36,354 bases of DNA from Polaromonas sp. UBA5171 (GTDB lineage: Bacteria; Pseudomonadota; Gammaproteobacteria; Burkholderiales; Burkholderiaceae_C), in contig DHWX01000116.1 of assembly GCA_002413395.1 (NCBI GenBank), forward strand, positions 1 to 36,354. The letters run 5' to 3'. Both the position numbers and the translations under genes were made by a program. The notes under the pieces were generated by a model. That model was not told where the DNA came from and did no database searches. It saw only the letters and a program-made list of their open reading frames with translations. Positions 22,507 through 31,030 of this stretch are shown here, one piece after another; the stretch's first letter is position 1; every line of letters begins with the position of its first letter.

Positions 22507-25500
22507 TGGACACGTCGAACACCCTTTGGGATGAGCCTGCCGTGGTGCCTGAAAAATCAGTCTGGCGCTGGCTGAGAGCCGCCGCGCGGGCCGTCGGTGA
22601 CATCGTTCTGCTGGTCGTGATAGCGCTCGGTGCGCTGTGGTGGTGGGCCGGTACAGACGGTTCGCTGGCCACGGCACTGCGCTGGATCGGGCAATTCCAG
22701 CCCTTGAGCGCGGAGCACGCCACCGGCTCATTGCGCTCAGGCGGGCACATCGACAAGCTGGCGTGGCAGCAGGAGGGCTGGCGCGTGGACGCGCGCGATG
22801 TCAGCCTGGCCTGGCAGCCCTGGTCGCTGCTGCAAGGCACGCTCAAACTTGAGCGTCTGAGTGCCGCCAGCATGCACGTAAACGACCAGCGCGCGCCGGC
22901 TGCCGCACCCTCCGCCGGACCACCCGTTGCGCTGGGTCTTCCCTTGCCAGTGGTGCTTGAAGCGTTTTCCGTTGGCGAGTTGCGCTGGACCGGGGCCACA
23001 GCGTTTACGGCGTCGGATATTTCAGGACGCTATGAATTCAACGGGCTGCGCCATCAGCTTGACCTGCTCAGCGCGCAAGTCGCCAGCGGCCGTTACAGCG
23101 GCCGCGCGGTTTTGCCTTCGCGCAGTCCACTCACACTGGACGCAACATTGTCGGGCGCCCTGGCAGTGGCCCTGCCCAACAGCCAAGCAACCGTGCCGCT
23201 GGCTTTCCGGGCCACGGCAAGTGGTCCCCTCACTGAACTGCTGGTCAAAGCGGAACTGCAGATGACCGCATCGCCCGCTGCCAACGTTGCAAAAACTGCG
23301 CAGCAACCGCACGCCAGCGCCACGGCCCGTGTCACCCCCTGGGCCGCGCAACCCTTGCCGCAGGCCGATGCCAGCTTTCGTGATCTGAACCTCGCCGCAC
23401 TCTGGCCGGATGCACCGCAAACCCTGCTGACCGGCAGTGCCAGCGCACGCCCACTCGCTGGCACCGCAGCGGCCGCCAGCCCCGGCTGGTTGCTGCAACT
23501 TCATCTGTCCAATGGACTGCCCGGCCCGTGGGACCAGCAGCAGCTCCCGCTTGAGCGGCTGGATACCCAGGGCGAATGGCGCAATGGCGCAGCCATCATT
23601 CGCACCCTCAAGGCACAACTGGGCGGCGGTGAATTGCTGGCCAGCGGCGAATGGACAGCCGCCCCGCCTCCCAGGCCCGCCACGACGGGGTCATTGGTGT
23701 CTGACCCCAATAACCCCCAAGCCTGGAACCTGCAGGCCACGCTGCAGCACATCAACCCGGCGTTGCTTCACACAAAGTTCGCCCCGGTGCGGCTCGACGG
23801 CCAAGCCACTGTGCACAGCCAGAGCGCGACAACAAGCTTTAACGCCAGCGTGAAAGCAGCGGGCAACTCCGGCAAGTCTGCCAAGCAGACCCTGACCTCC
23901 AGCACACCTGCCGGTCAGAGCACCGCATTGGGCCAGTTGCGTCTGCGCGATGCCAGTGCCACCGGCAGCTGGAACCCCCAGCGAGCGGGCGGCACACTGG
24001 TGTTGTCGGCCCTGCGGGTGCGCACCGATGACGCCGAACTGAAGGGCCAGCTCGAAATCCAGCCCGCCGCACCGGGTGGCAAGGGCAAGCTGGCACTGAT
24101 AGCGCCCGGGCTGGACGCCACGGTGCAGGGCGAGTTACGCAAAACCAGTGGCGGCGGCAGCTTGAACTTGCACGGCCGGGACGCTGCACAAGCCTTGCGC
24201 TGGCTGCAAAAACTGCCGGGGCTGCCTGCAGCGTTTCAAACCACCTCTGCCAGCGGCAGCGCTGAACTCACGGCCAACTGGCAAGGTGGCTGGCTCGATC
24301 CTGCGCTGCAGGCACGGCTGGAGTTGCCTTCACTGGACTGGCGCACTGCTGCACCCACCCCTGTAAACACAAGCCCGCGTCTGTTCAAAATCCGCGCCCT
24401 GCAAGCCACGCTCTCAGGCCGCATGAGCCAGGCGCAACTCAGCACGCAAGGGCGCATTGAGGTCGATCAGCGCCGCTACGCGCTGCAACTGGCGGCCGAG
24501 GGCGGGCGCGGCAAGCCGGTGGGTGCGTCACTTGGCGAGTCGCCCTGGCAAGGGCTCATCAAGCAATTCAGTGTGAGCGTTGAAGACCCGGCTCTGGGAA
24601 CAGGCGCATGGCGGCTGGCAACGCGCGGTGCGGTTCCGCTCCAATGGACACCAACACGCGCCGGCGGTGCCTTTGAAAGTGGTGCTGGCGAAGCCTTGCT
24701 CAGTGCGCCATCCGCCAATGCTGCAGCCACCCCCCCTTCGCAAGCGACGCTCAGCTGGCAACCGGTTCACTGGCGCAGCGGCGAGCTTGTTACAGCCGGC
24801 AAACTCACTGGCTTGCCGATGGCCTGGATGGAATTGCTGGGCGGCCCGCAGTTGGCAGGTACCGGTCTTGGTGGCACCCTGCTGCTTGATGGCGAATGGG
24901 ACGCCACACTGGGCGACACCCTGCGACTCAAAGCCAGCCTGGCGCGCAGCAGTGGCGATATCCTGGTTCAGGCAGAAACCGCGCAGGGTACGCCCGCGCG
25001 CGTGGCCGCTGGCGTGCGGCAAGCTCGGGTTTCGGTGGATAGCGTTGGCGCGACCGTGACGCTGGCGTTACGCTGGGACAGCGAACGCGCAGGCAGCGCC
25101 GATGGCCAGCTCAAAACGCGCCTGACACGCGCTCCCGCAGGAGCCGGAACCGGTGGCTGGCTCTGGTCGGCGGACGCACCGTTGAATGGCCAGTTGCACG
25201 CGCAACTGCCGCGCATTGGCGTCTGGTCGGTGCTGGCGCCACCCGGTTGGCGGATACGCGGCGCACTGGCAGCCGATGTCGCCATTGGCGGCACGCGCGC
25301 CGCCCCCCAACTGACCGGTGACCTGCAAGCCAACGACCTGGCCTTGCGCTCGGTCGTCGATGGCATCGAGTTTGGCAATGGCCGCCTGCGCGCCCGGCTC
25401 GACGGCACGCGCATGCGCATCGAAGAGTTCACCCTTCAGGGGGCGGGTGCCAAGGGCGCCGGCGGACTGATGACGGCCCAGGGTGAGGCCGGCTGGATTG

Positions 25501-26510
25501 AAGGCCGCCCGCAGGTGCAGCTCAACGCCAGGCTGGAGCGGCTGCGCGCCAGCCTGCGTACCGACCGGCAACTCACCGTGTCGGGCGAGTTGCAGGCCAG
25601 CCTCAAGGGCGATCAGACCGAACTGACCGGCAAGCTGGTGGTCGATCAGGCGCGCTTCATCCTGCCCGACGAAGGCACGCCGCAGTTGGGCGACGACGTG
25701 GTGGTGCGCACCACCCGCGGGGCTGCCGCGGGCCAAAAGGCTCCAGCCGAAGCCAACGCACCGGGCAGCGCAGCAGCAGACAAAGGCACCCGGAGCGTCA
25801 AGCTGGCAGTACAAATCGATCTGGGCCGCGACTTGCGGATCCAGGGCAAGGGCCTTGACACACGGGTGCGCGGCACACTGGCGCTCAATAGCGATTCGCT
25901 GGCGGGGCTTCGCCTGACCGGTACCGTCAATACCGCCGGCGGGCAGTACCGCGCCTACGGCCAGCGTCTGGATGTGGAGCAAGGTGTGCTGCGGTTCACC
26001 GGGCCCATCGACAACCCGGCGCTCGACATCCTGGCCATTCGCCCCAACCTGACGCAGCGCGTGGGCGTGCAGATCACCGGTACGGCCTTGCTGCCAAGCG
26101 TGCGCCTGTACGCCCAGCCCGAGTTGCCCGACGCTGAAAAACTGTCATGGCTGGTGGTTGGCCGGCCGTCAGCCGCCGGCGGCGCCGAAGCCGCGCTGCT
26201 GCAGCAAGCCGCACTGGCCCTGCTGGGCAGCAAAAGCGGTGGTCTGTCGGGTGGGCTGGCCGCCTCGCTCGGGCTCGACGATTTGTCATTTCACGGCTCC
26301 TCCAGCAACGCCGATGGCACCACCACAGAGAGCGCGATCACGCTGGGCAAGCGTTTTTCACGCAATTTTTATGCCGCCTACGAACGTAGCATTTCCGGCG
26401 CGCTGGGCACCCTGTATGTTTTTTATGACTTGTCGCAACGCTTCACCGTGCGTGCGCAAGCCGGCCAGCAAAGCGCCGTCGACCTTATTTTTACGGTGCC
26501 TTTCGACTGA
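22506..26510 (+). CDS. tamB: Translocation and assembly module protein TamB (DUF490)
   Basis: TamB is a very long inner-membrane-anchored beta-taco protein that spans the periplasm to TamA and is implicated in phospholipid transport and outer-membrane biogenesis. The 1334-residue product has a membrane anchor at about 27-50 (VGDIVLLVVIALGALWWWA), a long repetitive beta-rich body of Ala/Gly/Leu-rich strands, and the conserved C-terminal DUF490 domain. That domain contains GQYRAYGQRLDVEQGVLRF, VGVQITGTALLPSVRLYAQP and a barrel-like end finishing VDLIFTVPFD. The ATG at 22506 overlaps the tamA stop. The frame is open upstream inside tamA, but the anchor starts just after this ATG. Confidence 0.95.
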   Translation: MDTSNTLWDEPAVVPEKSVWRWLRAAARAVGDIVLLVVIALGALWWWAGTDGSLATALRWIGQFQPLSAEHATGSLRSGGHIDKLAWQQEGWRVDARDVSLAWQPWSLLQGTLKLERLSAASMHVNDQRAPAAAPSAGPPVALGLPLPVVLEAFSVGELRWTGATAFTASDISGRYEFNGLRHQLDLLSAQVASGRYSGRAVLPSRSPLTLDATLSGALAVALPNSQATVPLAFRATASGPLTELLVKAELQMTASPAANVAKTAQQPHASATARVTPWAAQPLPQADASFRDLNLAALWPDAPQTLLTGSASARPLAGTAAAASPGWLLQLHLSNGLPGPWDQQQLPLERLDTQGEWRNGAAIIRTLKAQLGGGELLASGEWTAAPPPRPATTGSLVSDPNNPQAWNLQATLQHINPALLHTKFAPVRLDGQATVHSQSATTSFNASVKAAGNSGKSAKQTLTSSTPAGQSTALGQLRLRDASATGSWNPQRAGGTLVLSALRVRTDDAELKGQLEIQPAAPGGKGKLALIAPGLDATVQGELRKTSGGGSLNLHGRDAAQALRWLQKLPGLPAAFQTTSASGSAELTANWQGGWLDPALQARLELPSLDWRTAAPTPVNTSPRLFKIRALQATLSGRMSQAQLSTQGRIEVDQRRYALQLAAEGGRGKPVGASLGESPWQGLIKQFSVSVEDPALGTGAWRLATRGAVPLQWTPTRAGGAFESGAGEALLSAPSANAAATPPSQATLSWQPVHWRSGELVTAGKLTGLPMAWMELLGGPQLAGTGLGGTLLLDGEWDATLGDTLRLKASLARSSGDILVQAETAQGTPARVAAGVRQARVSVDSVGATVTLALRWDSERAGSADGQLKTRLTRAPAGAGTGGWLWSADAPLNGQLHAQLPRIGVWSVLAPPGWRIRGALAADVAIGGTRAAPQLTGDLQANDLALRSVVDGIEFGNGRLRARLDGTRMRIEEFTLQGAGAKGAGGLMTAQGEAGWIEGRPQVQLNARLERLRASLRTDRQLTVSGELQASLKGDQTELTGKLVVDQARFILPDEGTPQLGDDVVVRTTRGAAAGQKAPAEANAPGSAAADKGTRSVKLAVQIDLGRDLRIQGKGLDTRVRGTLALNSDSLAGLRLTGTVNTAGGQYRAYGQRLDVEQGVLRFTGPIDNPALDILAIRPNLTQRVGVQITGTALLPSVRLYAQPELPDAEKLSWLVVGRPSAAGGAEAALLQQAALALLGSKSGGLSGGLAASLGLDDLSFHGSSSNADGTTTESAITLGKRFSRNFYAAYERSISGALGTLYVFYDLSQRFTVRAQAGQQSAVDLIFTVPFD

Positions 26511-26573
26511 GCCCGCTTCGGCGCACCCGTGCCAGCGCATACAATTCCAGTTCTTCGCAACTCGCCAAGAAGC

Positions 26574-26648
26574 GCCGCCATAGTTCAATGGACAGAACGA
26601 GTGCCTCCTAAGCGCTAGATACAGGTTCGATTCCTGTTGGTGGTACCA
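26574..26648 (+). tRNA. tRNA-Arg (anticodon CCU)
   Basis: The full cloverleaf can be folded by eye. The acceptor is GCCGCCA with TGGTGGT (two G-U pairs), the D arm GTTC/GAAC, and the anticodon stem AGTGC/GCGCT with loop CTCCTAA and anticodon CCT at 26607-26609. The T arm is ACAGG/CCTGT with loop TTCGATT, discriminator A, and CCA is encoded (26646-26648). It reads AGG codons. It lies 63 nt after tamB, and an integrase gene follows in the same direction, so its 3' half is the likely attachment site of the downstream element. Confidence 0.95.
26624..26648 (+). other. Probable attachment site (attL) at the tRNA-Arg 3' end
   Basis: Tyrosine integrases of this type usually recombine within the T arm and 3' end of the tRNA gene beside them, regenerating an intact tRNA. 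The T loop to CCA segment is the expected core. No second copy of it was found by eye in the rest of the window, so the exact limits and the other end cannot be defined here. Confidence 0.45.
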
Positions 26649-26679
26649 AGTAATCAAATCAGACAGTCTCATAACCCCT

Positions 26680-26714
26680 AAAAACCCGCATGTTTATTGG
26701 CATTGCGGGTTTTT
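26680..26714 (+). terminator. Intrinsic terminator after tRNA-Arg
   Basis: AAAAACCCGCA pairs with TGCGGGTTTTT (11 bp, 13-nt loop), with T-rich sequence in and after the second arm. It lies 31 nt after the tRNA and would end the tRNA transcript before the integrase gene. Confidence 0.75.
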
Positions 26715-26824
26715 TCTTGCCTCACACGGTTTCAAGGGCTAACATGACATACCATCAAAATCGTGGTATTCGTGATGGTATCCAGAAATACCAACAACTG
26801 AGATACCAACAAAAGGGGCAGATC

Positions 26825-28051
26825 ATGGCGCTGACAGACACCTTCGTTAAGAACATCAAGCCTGGCACGGGGGCGGCTGGCGAAAAGCACACCGACGGGC
26901 TGGGGCTGTACCTGCACGTCAAGCAGGCCGGGAAGTACTGGCGCATGAATTACCGCTTTGCAGGCAAGCAAAAGACGCTGGCGCTGGGCGTTTACCCGGC
27001 GGTATCGTTACTCAAAGCCCGGCAGCGGCGCGACAAGGCCCGCGAGCTGCTGGCCGACGGCATAGATCCCAGCACCGCCAAGCAAGAGGATAAGAAGGCC
27101 AAAGCGGAAGCAGCGGCAAACACCTTTGAAGCGGTGGCGCGTGACTGGCTTGTCAAGACCAAGGCAAAGCGGGCCGCAATTACCCATTTGAAGGTGGCGA
27201 CCTGGTTAGAGAAAGACGCCTTTCCCTTCATTGGCAAGATGCCCATATCCACCATTGGGCCGCGTGACGTGCTGGACAAGGTTGTGCGTAAGGTAGAGGC
27301 ACGCGGCGCTATCGACACAGCCCACCGGCTTAAGCAGCTTTGCGGTCAGGTGTTCCGGTACGCCGTCGTTACGGGGCTGGCAGATCGGGACGTGACCGCT
27401 GATCTTCGCGAGGCGCTGGTGACCAAAACTCAAACGCACCACGCGGCCATCACAGAGCCTAAACAGGTAGGCGAGTTGATGCGCTCGATATTCGCCTACA
27501 CCGGGCACCCCACTACCCTAGCGGCGCTCAAATTGACGCCCCTGGTTTTTGTGCGACCCGGCGAGCTGCGCACGATGGAATGGGCAGAGCTCGACCTGGA
27601 CGCGGCAGAATGGCGCATACCCGGCAGCAAAATGAAAATGAAGGTTGACCATGTTGTGCCACTCTGCACCCAAGCGGTGGCGCTATTACGCAGCGTGCAA
27701 CCCGTTACCGGCCATGGGCGCTACGTGTTCCCCAGCCTGCGCACGGGTGAACGACCCATGAGCGAAAACACGATTAACGGGGCGGTGCGAGCCATGGGCT
27801 ACAGCAAAGAGGTTCACACTGCCCACGGGTTCCGGGCCACGGCACGCACCATCATGGATGAAGTGCTGGGCGAACGGGTGGACTTGATAGAGCATCAACT
27901 GGCCCACGCGGTGAGAGACCCGAACGGACGGGCCTACAACCGCACGGCGCACCTGCCAGCCCGGCGCGAGTTGATGCAGCGCTGGGCAGACTATGTGGAC
28001 AAACTGCGCATCGGTGCGGACGTGATCCCGCTACGCGCAGCGACAAAGTAA
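26825..28051 (+). CDS. Tyrosine recombinase (P4-type integrase with DUF4102 N-terminal domain)
   Basis: The 408-residue integrase has the N-terminal DUF4102 arm-binding domain (about 1-90; FVKNIKPGTGAAGEKHTDG, LGLYLHVKQAGKYWRMNYRF), a core-binding SAM-like domain (about 98-195) and the catalytic domain. Catalytic residues are visible as Arg249 in RPGELR, His334 and Arg337 in HGFR, His361 in HQLAHAV, and Tyr371 in RAYNRTAHL. AGGGGCAG upstream of ATG 26825 supports this start; the frame is open upstream to 26690, overlapping the terminator. Its position 177 nt after tRNA-Arg(CCU) and on the same strand marks the left end of an integrated element. Confidence 0.95.
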   Translation: MALTDTFVKNIKPGTGAAGEKHTDGLGLYLHVKQAGKYWRMNYRFAGKQKTLALGVYPAVSLLKARQRRDKARELLADGIDPSTAKQEDKKAKAEAAANTFEAVARDWLVKTKAKRAAITHLKVATWLEKDAFPFIGKMPISTIGPRDVLDKVVRKVEARGAIDTAHRLKQLCGQVFRYAVVTGLADRDVTADLREALVTKTQTHHAAITEPKQVGELMRSIFAYTGHPTTLAALKLTPLVFVRPGELRTMEWAELDLDAAEWRIPGSKMKMKVDHVVPLCTQAVALLRSVQPVTGHGRYVFPSLRTGERPMSENTINGAVRAMGYSKEVHTAHGFRATARTIMDEVLGERVDLIEHQLAHAVRDPNGRAYNRTAHLPARRELMQRWADYVDKLRIGADVIPLRAATK

Positions 28052-28394
28052 AGCAGCTTTGCCAACTCTGGGCTGATCCCCGAAAACCCGTTTTCCCTGA
28101 CGGGCTGGGCTGGCGCTCGGCACCAAAAACGCGAGCCTGTGACGACACGTTGCACATTTTCTAGAACTTGTCAACCGCGCGATTTTCAGAAATTGTTGAT
28201 GCCGTGCGTTTAACTATAAAATCAGTAGCATCAGCTTCAATGCAGGCTTGTGATACCTGATGATTCCCAGCGACACCCCCACTAGGGTTTGCGCGTTTCG
28301 CAGGTCTGCGGCCCAATCTTGTTGCGCGTAGTTTTTAAACCCCGCAACGCATGGCTCCCGATCCCAGCTACGTGTTGCGCAACTTGAGCACAAC
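28052..28394 (+). promoter_or_regulatory. Regulatory gap between integrase and AlpA-like gene
   Basis: No gene is supported in this 343-nt gap. A weak promoter is TTGTTG (28193-28198), 16 nt, TATAAA (28215-28220), directed at the AlpA-like gene. Nearer the start codon are two TGTTGCGC boxes, one in TTGTTGCGCGTAG (28319-28331) and one in the perfect palindrome GTTGCGCAAC (28374-28383), 11 nt before the alpA-like ATG. They could be operator sites for autoregulation. Both the promoter and operator roles are inferred from pattern. Confidence 0.4.
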
Positions 28395-28721
28395 ATGACA
28401 GCTAGTAAAACCTCGGCAACTCAGCGGCATAAACCCGGAGCTTTCGAAACGCCTACTGCATCCGGCATCCCGGCGCAAAACGCGACCATCCATCAATCGG
28501 TTTTTGACGCCCTGCCTGACAGCGCATTCATTCGAGAATCCCAACTGGTGCAAAGCCCCAAAAGGCCAGACACCCCGGCACCACTGCCATTCTCTGCACC
28601 GACTTTGTGGCGCAAGGTCAAAAATAAGACTTTTCCAGCTCCGGTAAAACTCTCCGAGAGAGTCACCGCATGGAATGTGGGGGCTGTCCGAGCCTGGATG
28701 ACGGCACAGGCCACGCTGTAA
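28395..28721 (+). CDS. AlpA-like DNA-binding regulator
   Basis: A 108-residue protein whose C-terminal part (about 42-104) has the AlpA pattern. FIRESQLVQ comes first, then a winged helix-turn-helix with SAPTLWRKVKNKTFPAPVKLSERVTAWNVGAVRAWM. The SERVTAW segment is nearly diagnostic. The first ~40 residues are low in hydrophobic residues and probably disordered. In P4-like and PICI-like satellites AlpA activates excision or the replication module, and the gene order integrase, AlpA, primase fits that. The insertion QSPKRPDTPAPLPF inside the first helix-turn region is longer than usual in the family. Confidence 0.85.
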   Translation: MTASKTSATQRHKPGAFETPTASGIPAQNATIHQSVFDALPDSAFIRESQLVQSPKRPDTPAPLPFSAPTLWRKVKNKTFPAPVKLSERVTAWNVGAVRAWMTAQATL

Positions 28722-28730
28722 GGGGCGGCC

Positions 28731-29192
28731 ATGACCTTCATTCGTGAAAACCTGCCTGATCCCGTCAGCTACTTCGAGGCCGAGGGGTTGAAGCTTCAAG
28801 GCAAGGGCAGGTGGCGCACCACTGAGTGCACGTTCCACGGCGGCTCTGATTCGATGAGGATCAACACCTTGAGCGGCGCATGGGTCTGCATGGCAGGCTG
28901 TGGTGCTCGTGGTGGCGATGTGCTGGCACACCAAATGGCTGAACATGGCCTGGACTTCATTACCGCTGCGCAAGCCCTCGGTGCCTGGAAGGGCGATGGC
29001 AAGCCTGGCAAGCCACATCGCCCTAAGCCACTACCTGCAACTGCGGCCATCCAGGTGCTGGCCTTCGAGGCAACCCTGACCGCCATTGCCGCCGGGAACA
29101 TCGCCCAAGGCGTCAATCTGACCCACACCGACCGCGACCGTTTGCTGGTGGCTGCTCGCCGTATCAACCATGTTTCGGAGATGTTCGCATGA
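28731..29192 (+). CDS. CHC2 zinc-finger primase-like protein
   Basis: A 153-residue protein resembling the N-terminal zinc-binding domain of DnaG-type primases. The ligands are Cys33 and His36 in ECTFHGGSDS and Cys53 and Cys57 in WVCMAGCGARGGD, followed by the typical segment GDVLAHQMAEHGLDFITAAQALGAW. The toprim catalytic domain is missing, so it would act as the DNA-binding part of a split replication system with the ATPase encoded next. It follows the AlpA-like gene by 9 nt, with AGGGGCGG as ribosome binding site, and overlaps the ATPase gene through ATGA. Confidence 0.88.
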   Translation: MTFIRENLPDPVSYFEAEGLKLQGKGRWRTTECTFHGGSDSMRINTLSGAWVCMAGCGARGGDVLAHQMAEHGLDFITAAQALGAWKGDGKPGKPHRPKPLPATAAIQVLAFEATLTAIAAGNIAQGVNLTHTDRDRLLVAARRINHVSEMFA

Positions 29193-31030
29193 ATCAAAAC
29201 TTTCAGGATTACGACGGCATTGCGCAGATCGTTGACTCCGAGGCGGATCAGATGGATCAAGAGCGCGGTGCCGCTGAATTGATAGCCCGGGCTGCTGAGA
29301 ATGGCGACGTAGGCGCCCCGTTTGAGGATGCCGCGCTGGAAACTTTGCGCGCCTGCAAGGAACAAAACGTTGCAGGCTGGCAAAGGCTTCGTGAGCGGCT
29401 GAAGAAAGCTGGCGTCGGTGTTACCGAACTGGACAAACACCTCCATCACGGCAATGGAGCAACCGCTGCCGGGGATGATGAAACCGTTGCCGACAAACTG
29501 ATTTCCATGGCGCGAAGCTGCTGCACATTTGTGCACGATGCGCAACGCGAACCCTATGCAGTTTTCGAGGCGACGGGAGCACGTCAGGTGTACTGCGTGA
29601 CCAGTGCCGGGTATAGCGATTTTTTATCCCACTCCTATTACAAGGAACACGATCGAGCGCCCACCGAGTCATCCTTGAAGGTGGCGCTGGCGACCTTGCG
29701 CGGACAAGCTCAGTTCGATGGCGAAACCTGCGAGGTGTTCACTCGCATTGCAAAAACATCAACGGGCTACTGGCTCGACCTCTGCAATGATGCTTGGCAG
29801 TGCGTGCAGATCACGGCGACCGGCTGGGTTGTGACTATGGGAGAACGTGCGCCGCTCTTCACCCGCAGTGCATCCATGCGCCCGTTGCCCATGCCTGTCG
29901 CAGGCGGATCACTGAACGCGCTATGGCCACTGGTCAACATTCCCGAGAGCGACCGGCTGCTGATATTGAGTTGGTTGCTGGAATGTCTGCGCACCGATAC
30001 CCCGCATGTGGTTCTGGAACTTATCGGCGAACAGGGCAGCATCAAAAGCACGACACAAAAAAATCTGCGACGACTGATCGACCCAAATCAGGCTGATCTG
30101 CGCTCTGCCCCAAAGTCAGTTGAAGACGTATGGATTGCAGCGCGCAACAGTCACCTCGTGAGCCTGGAAAACCTGAGTCACCTGCAGCCGCAGTACCAAG
30201 ACGCGTTATGTGTCCTGGCAACCGGCGGCGGGTATTCGGCGCGCACCCTGTACACCAATGCCGAGGAAACCATCATCGAACTGCGTAAGCCGATTGTGCT
30301 GAACGGCATCAGCGTGATAGTGACCGCGCAAGACTTGCTCGACAGGTGTCTGCACATCGACCTACCCACTGTCAAAAACAGGGAACTGGCGGGCGACGTA
30401 GAAAGTCGGTTCGAGACGGCACAACCGAAATTGCTTGGCGCGTTGCTTGACCTGTTTGTCAAGGTGCTGGCCAAGTTGCCGAGCATAGAGATTGCGCCCG
30501 AAAAGCGCCCACGGATGGCGGACTTCGCAGCCCTTGGTGAGGCGGTGTTCAGGGTCAGCGGCAAAGACGATGGCGACTTTCTTAAACGGTACAACACCAT
30601 GCGCAAGGACGGCGTACACCGCACTATTGACTCATCATCTGTAGGAGCTGCGCTGCTGGGCTACCTGCACGAAGTTCCCACCGGCTGGGATGGCACATTG
30701 TCCGACCTGCTCAGCCGGCTAGAACATTTTCGACCGCATGGTGAGACCTGGCCGCGCTCGGCCAAGGGTTTGGGCGATGCGCTGCGCAGACTGGCCCCAG
30801 CGTTGCGAATGATTGGGTTCGAGTGCAAAAGCGAGGCCAAAACCGGCGGTTCCATCCGTTGGCTTATTTTTTCCAGTGAGAAAAGATTCAAACAAAGTCC
30901 TGCAAGTCCTGCATGTCCTGCTCAAAGTGCCGATATCGACCAGAAAGCAAGACATGCAGGACATGCAGGACATGGTTTTGAAGTTTTTCAGCCCGAAGAA
31001 ACAGAATCTGCTGACACCGAGATGTTTTGA
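29189..31030 (+). CDS. P-loop replication-type ATPase of the integrated element
   Basis: The 613-residue protein has a charged N-terminal part (1-105), a middle domain, and an ATPase core at about 245-460. Its Walker A is G280-E-Q-G-S-I-K-S287, preceded by ESDRLLILSWLLECL and HVVLELIG. A Walker B or sensor region follows in HLVSLENLSHLQPQYQDALC, and then ATGGGYSARTLYTNAEETI. It resembles helicase-like proteins of satellites and integrative elements (SF3/DUF927-like), but I cannot assign the family firmly. The C-terminal part encodes an odd Ser/Pro/Ala and His/Gly/Ala repeat, residues 569-595, from a DNA repeat array. It is coupled to the genes on both sides by overlapping start and stop codons. 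Confidence 0.8.
   Translation: MNQNFQDYDGIAQIVDSEADQMDQERGAAELIARAAENGDVGAPFEDAALETLRACKEQNVAGWQRLRERLKKAGVGVTELDKHLHHGNGATAAGDDETVADKLISMARSCCTFVHDAQREPYAVFEATGARQVYCVTSAGYSDFLSHSYYKEHDRAPTESSLKVALATLRGQAQFDGETCEVFTRIAKTSTGYWLDLCNDAWQCVQITATGWVVTMGERAPLFTRSASMRPLPMPVAGGSLNALWPLVNIPESDRLLILSWLLECLRTDTPHVVLELIGEQGSIKSTTQKNLRRLIDPNQADLRSAPKSVEDVWIAARNSHLVSLENLSHLQPQYQDALCVLATGGGYSARTLYTNAEETIIELRKPIVLNGISVIVTAQDLLDRCLHIDLPTVKNRELAGDVESRFETAQPKLLGALLDLFVKVLAKLPSIEIAPEKRPRMADFAALGEAVFRVSGKDDGDFLKRYNTMRKDGVHRTIDSSSVGAALLGYLHEVPTGWDGTLSDLLSRLEHFRPHGETWPRSAKGLGDALRRLAPALRMIGFECKSEAKTGGSIRWLIFSSEKRFKQSPASPACPAQSADIDQKARHAGHAGHGFEVFQPEETESADTEMF
30895..30973. repeat. Inverted array of 9-nt repeats inside the ATPase gene
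   Basis: Three tandem 9-mers read AAGTCCTGC, AAGTCCTGC, ATGTCCTGC (30895-30921). After a 25-nt spacer come three in the opposite orientation, GCAAGACAT, GCAGGACAT, GCAGGACAT (30947-30973). The spacer contains the palindrome CGATATCG (30931-30938) within a base of the centre of the whole array. Nine nt is three codons, so the reading frame is kept. It could be an iteron-like origin, a regulator site or a transcript hairpin. Confidence 0.85.

Noticed and set aside
21475..22731. 418-codon minus-strand frame across the tamA-tamB junction
   Set aside because: It overlaps two well-supported coupled genes and its product is Arg/Ala-rich without a domain.
30895..30973. CRISPR-like repeat array
   Set aside because: The repeats are only 9 nt with no spacers between units and they are inverted in two halves inside a coding sequence.
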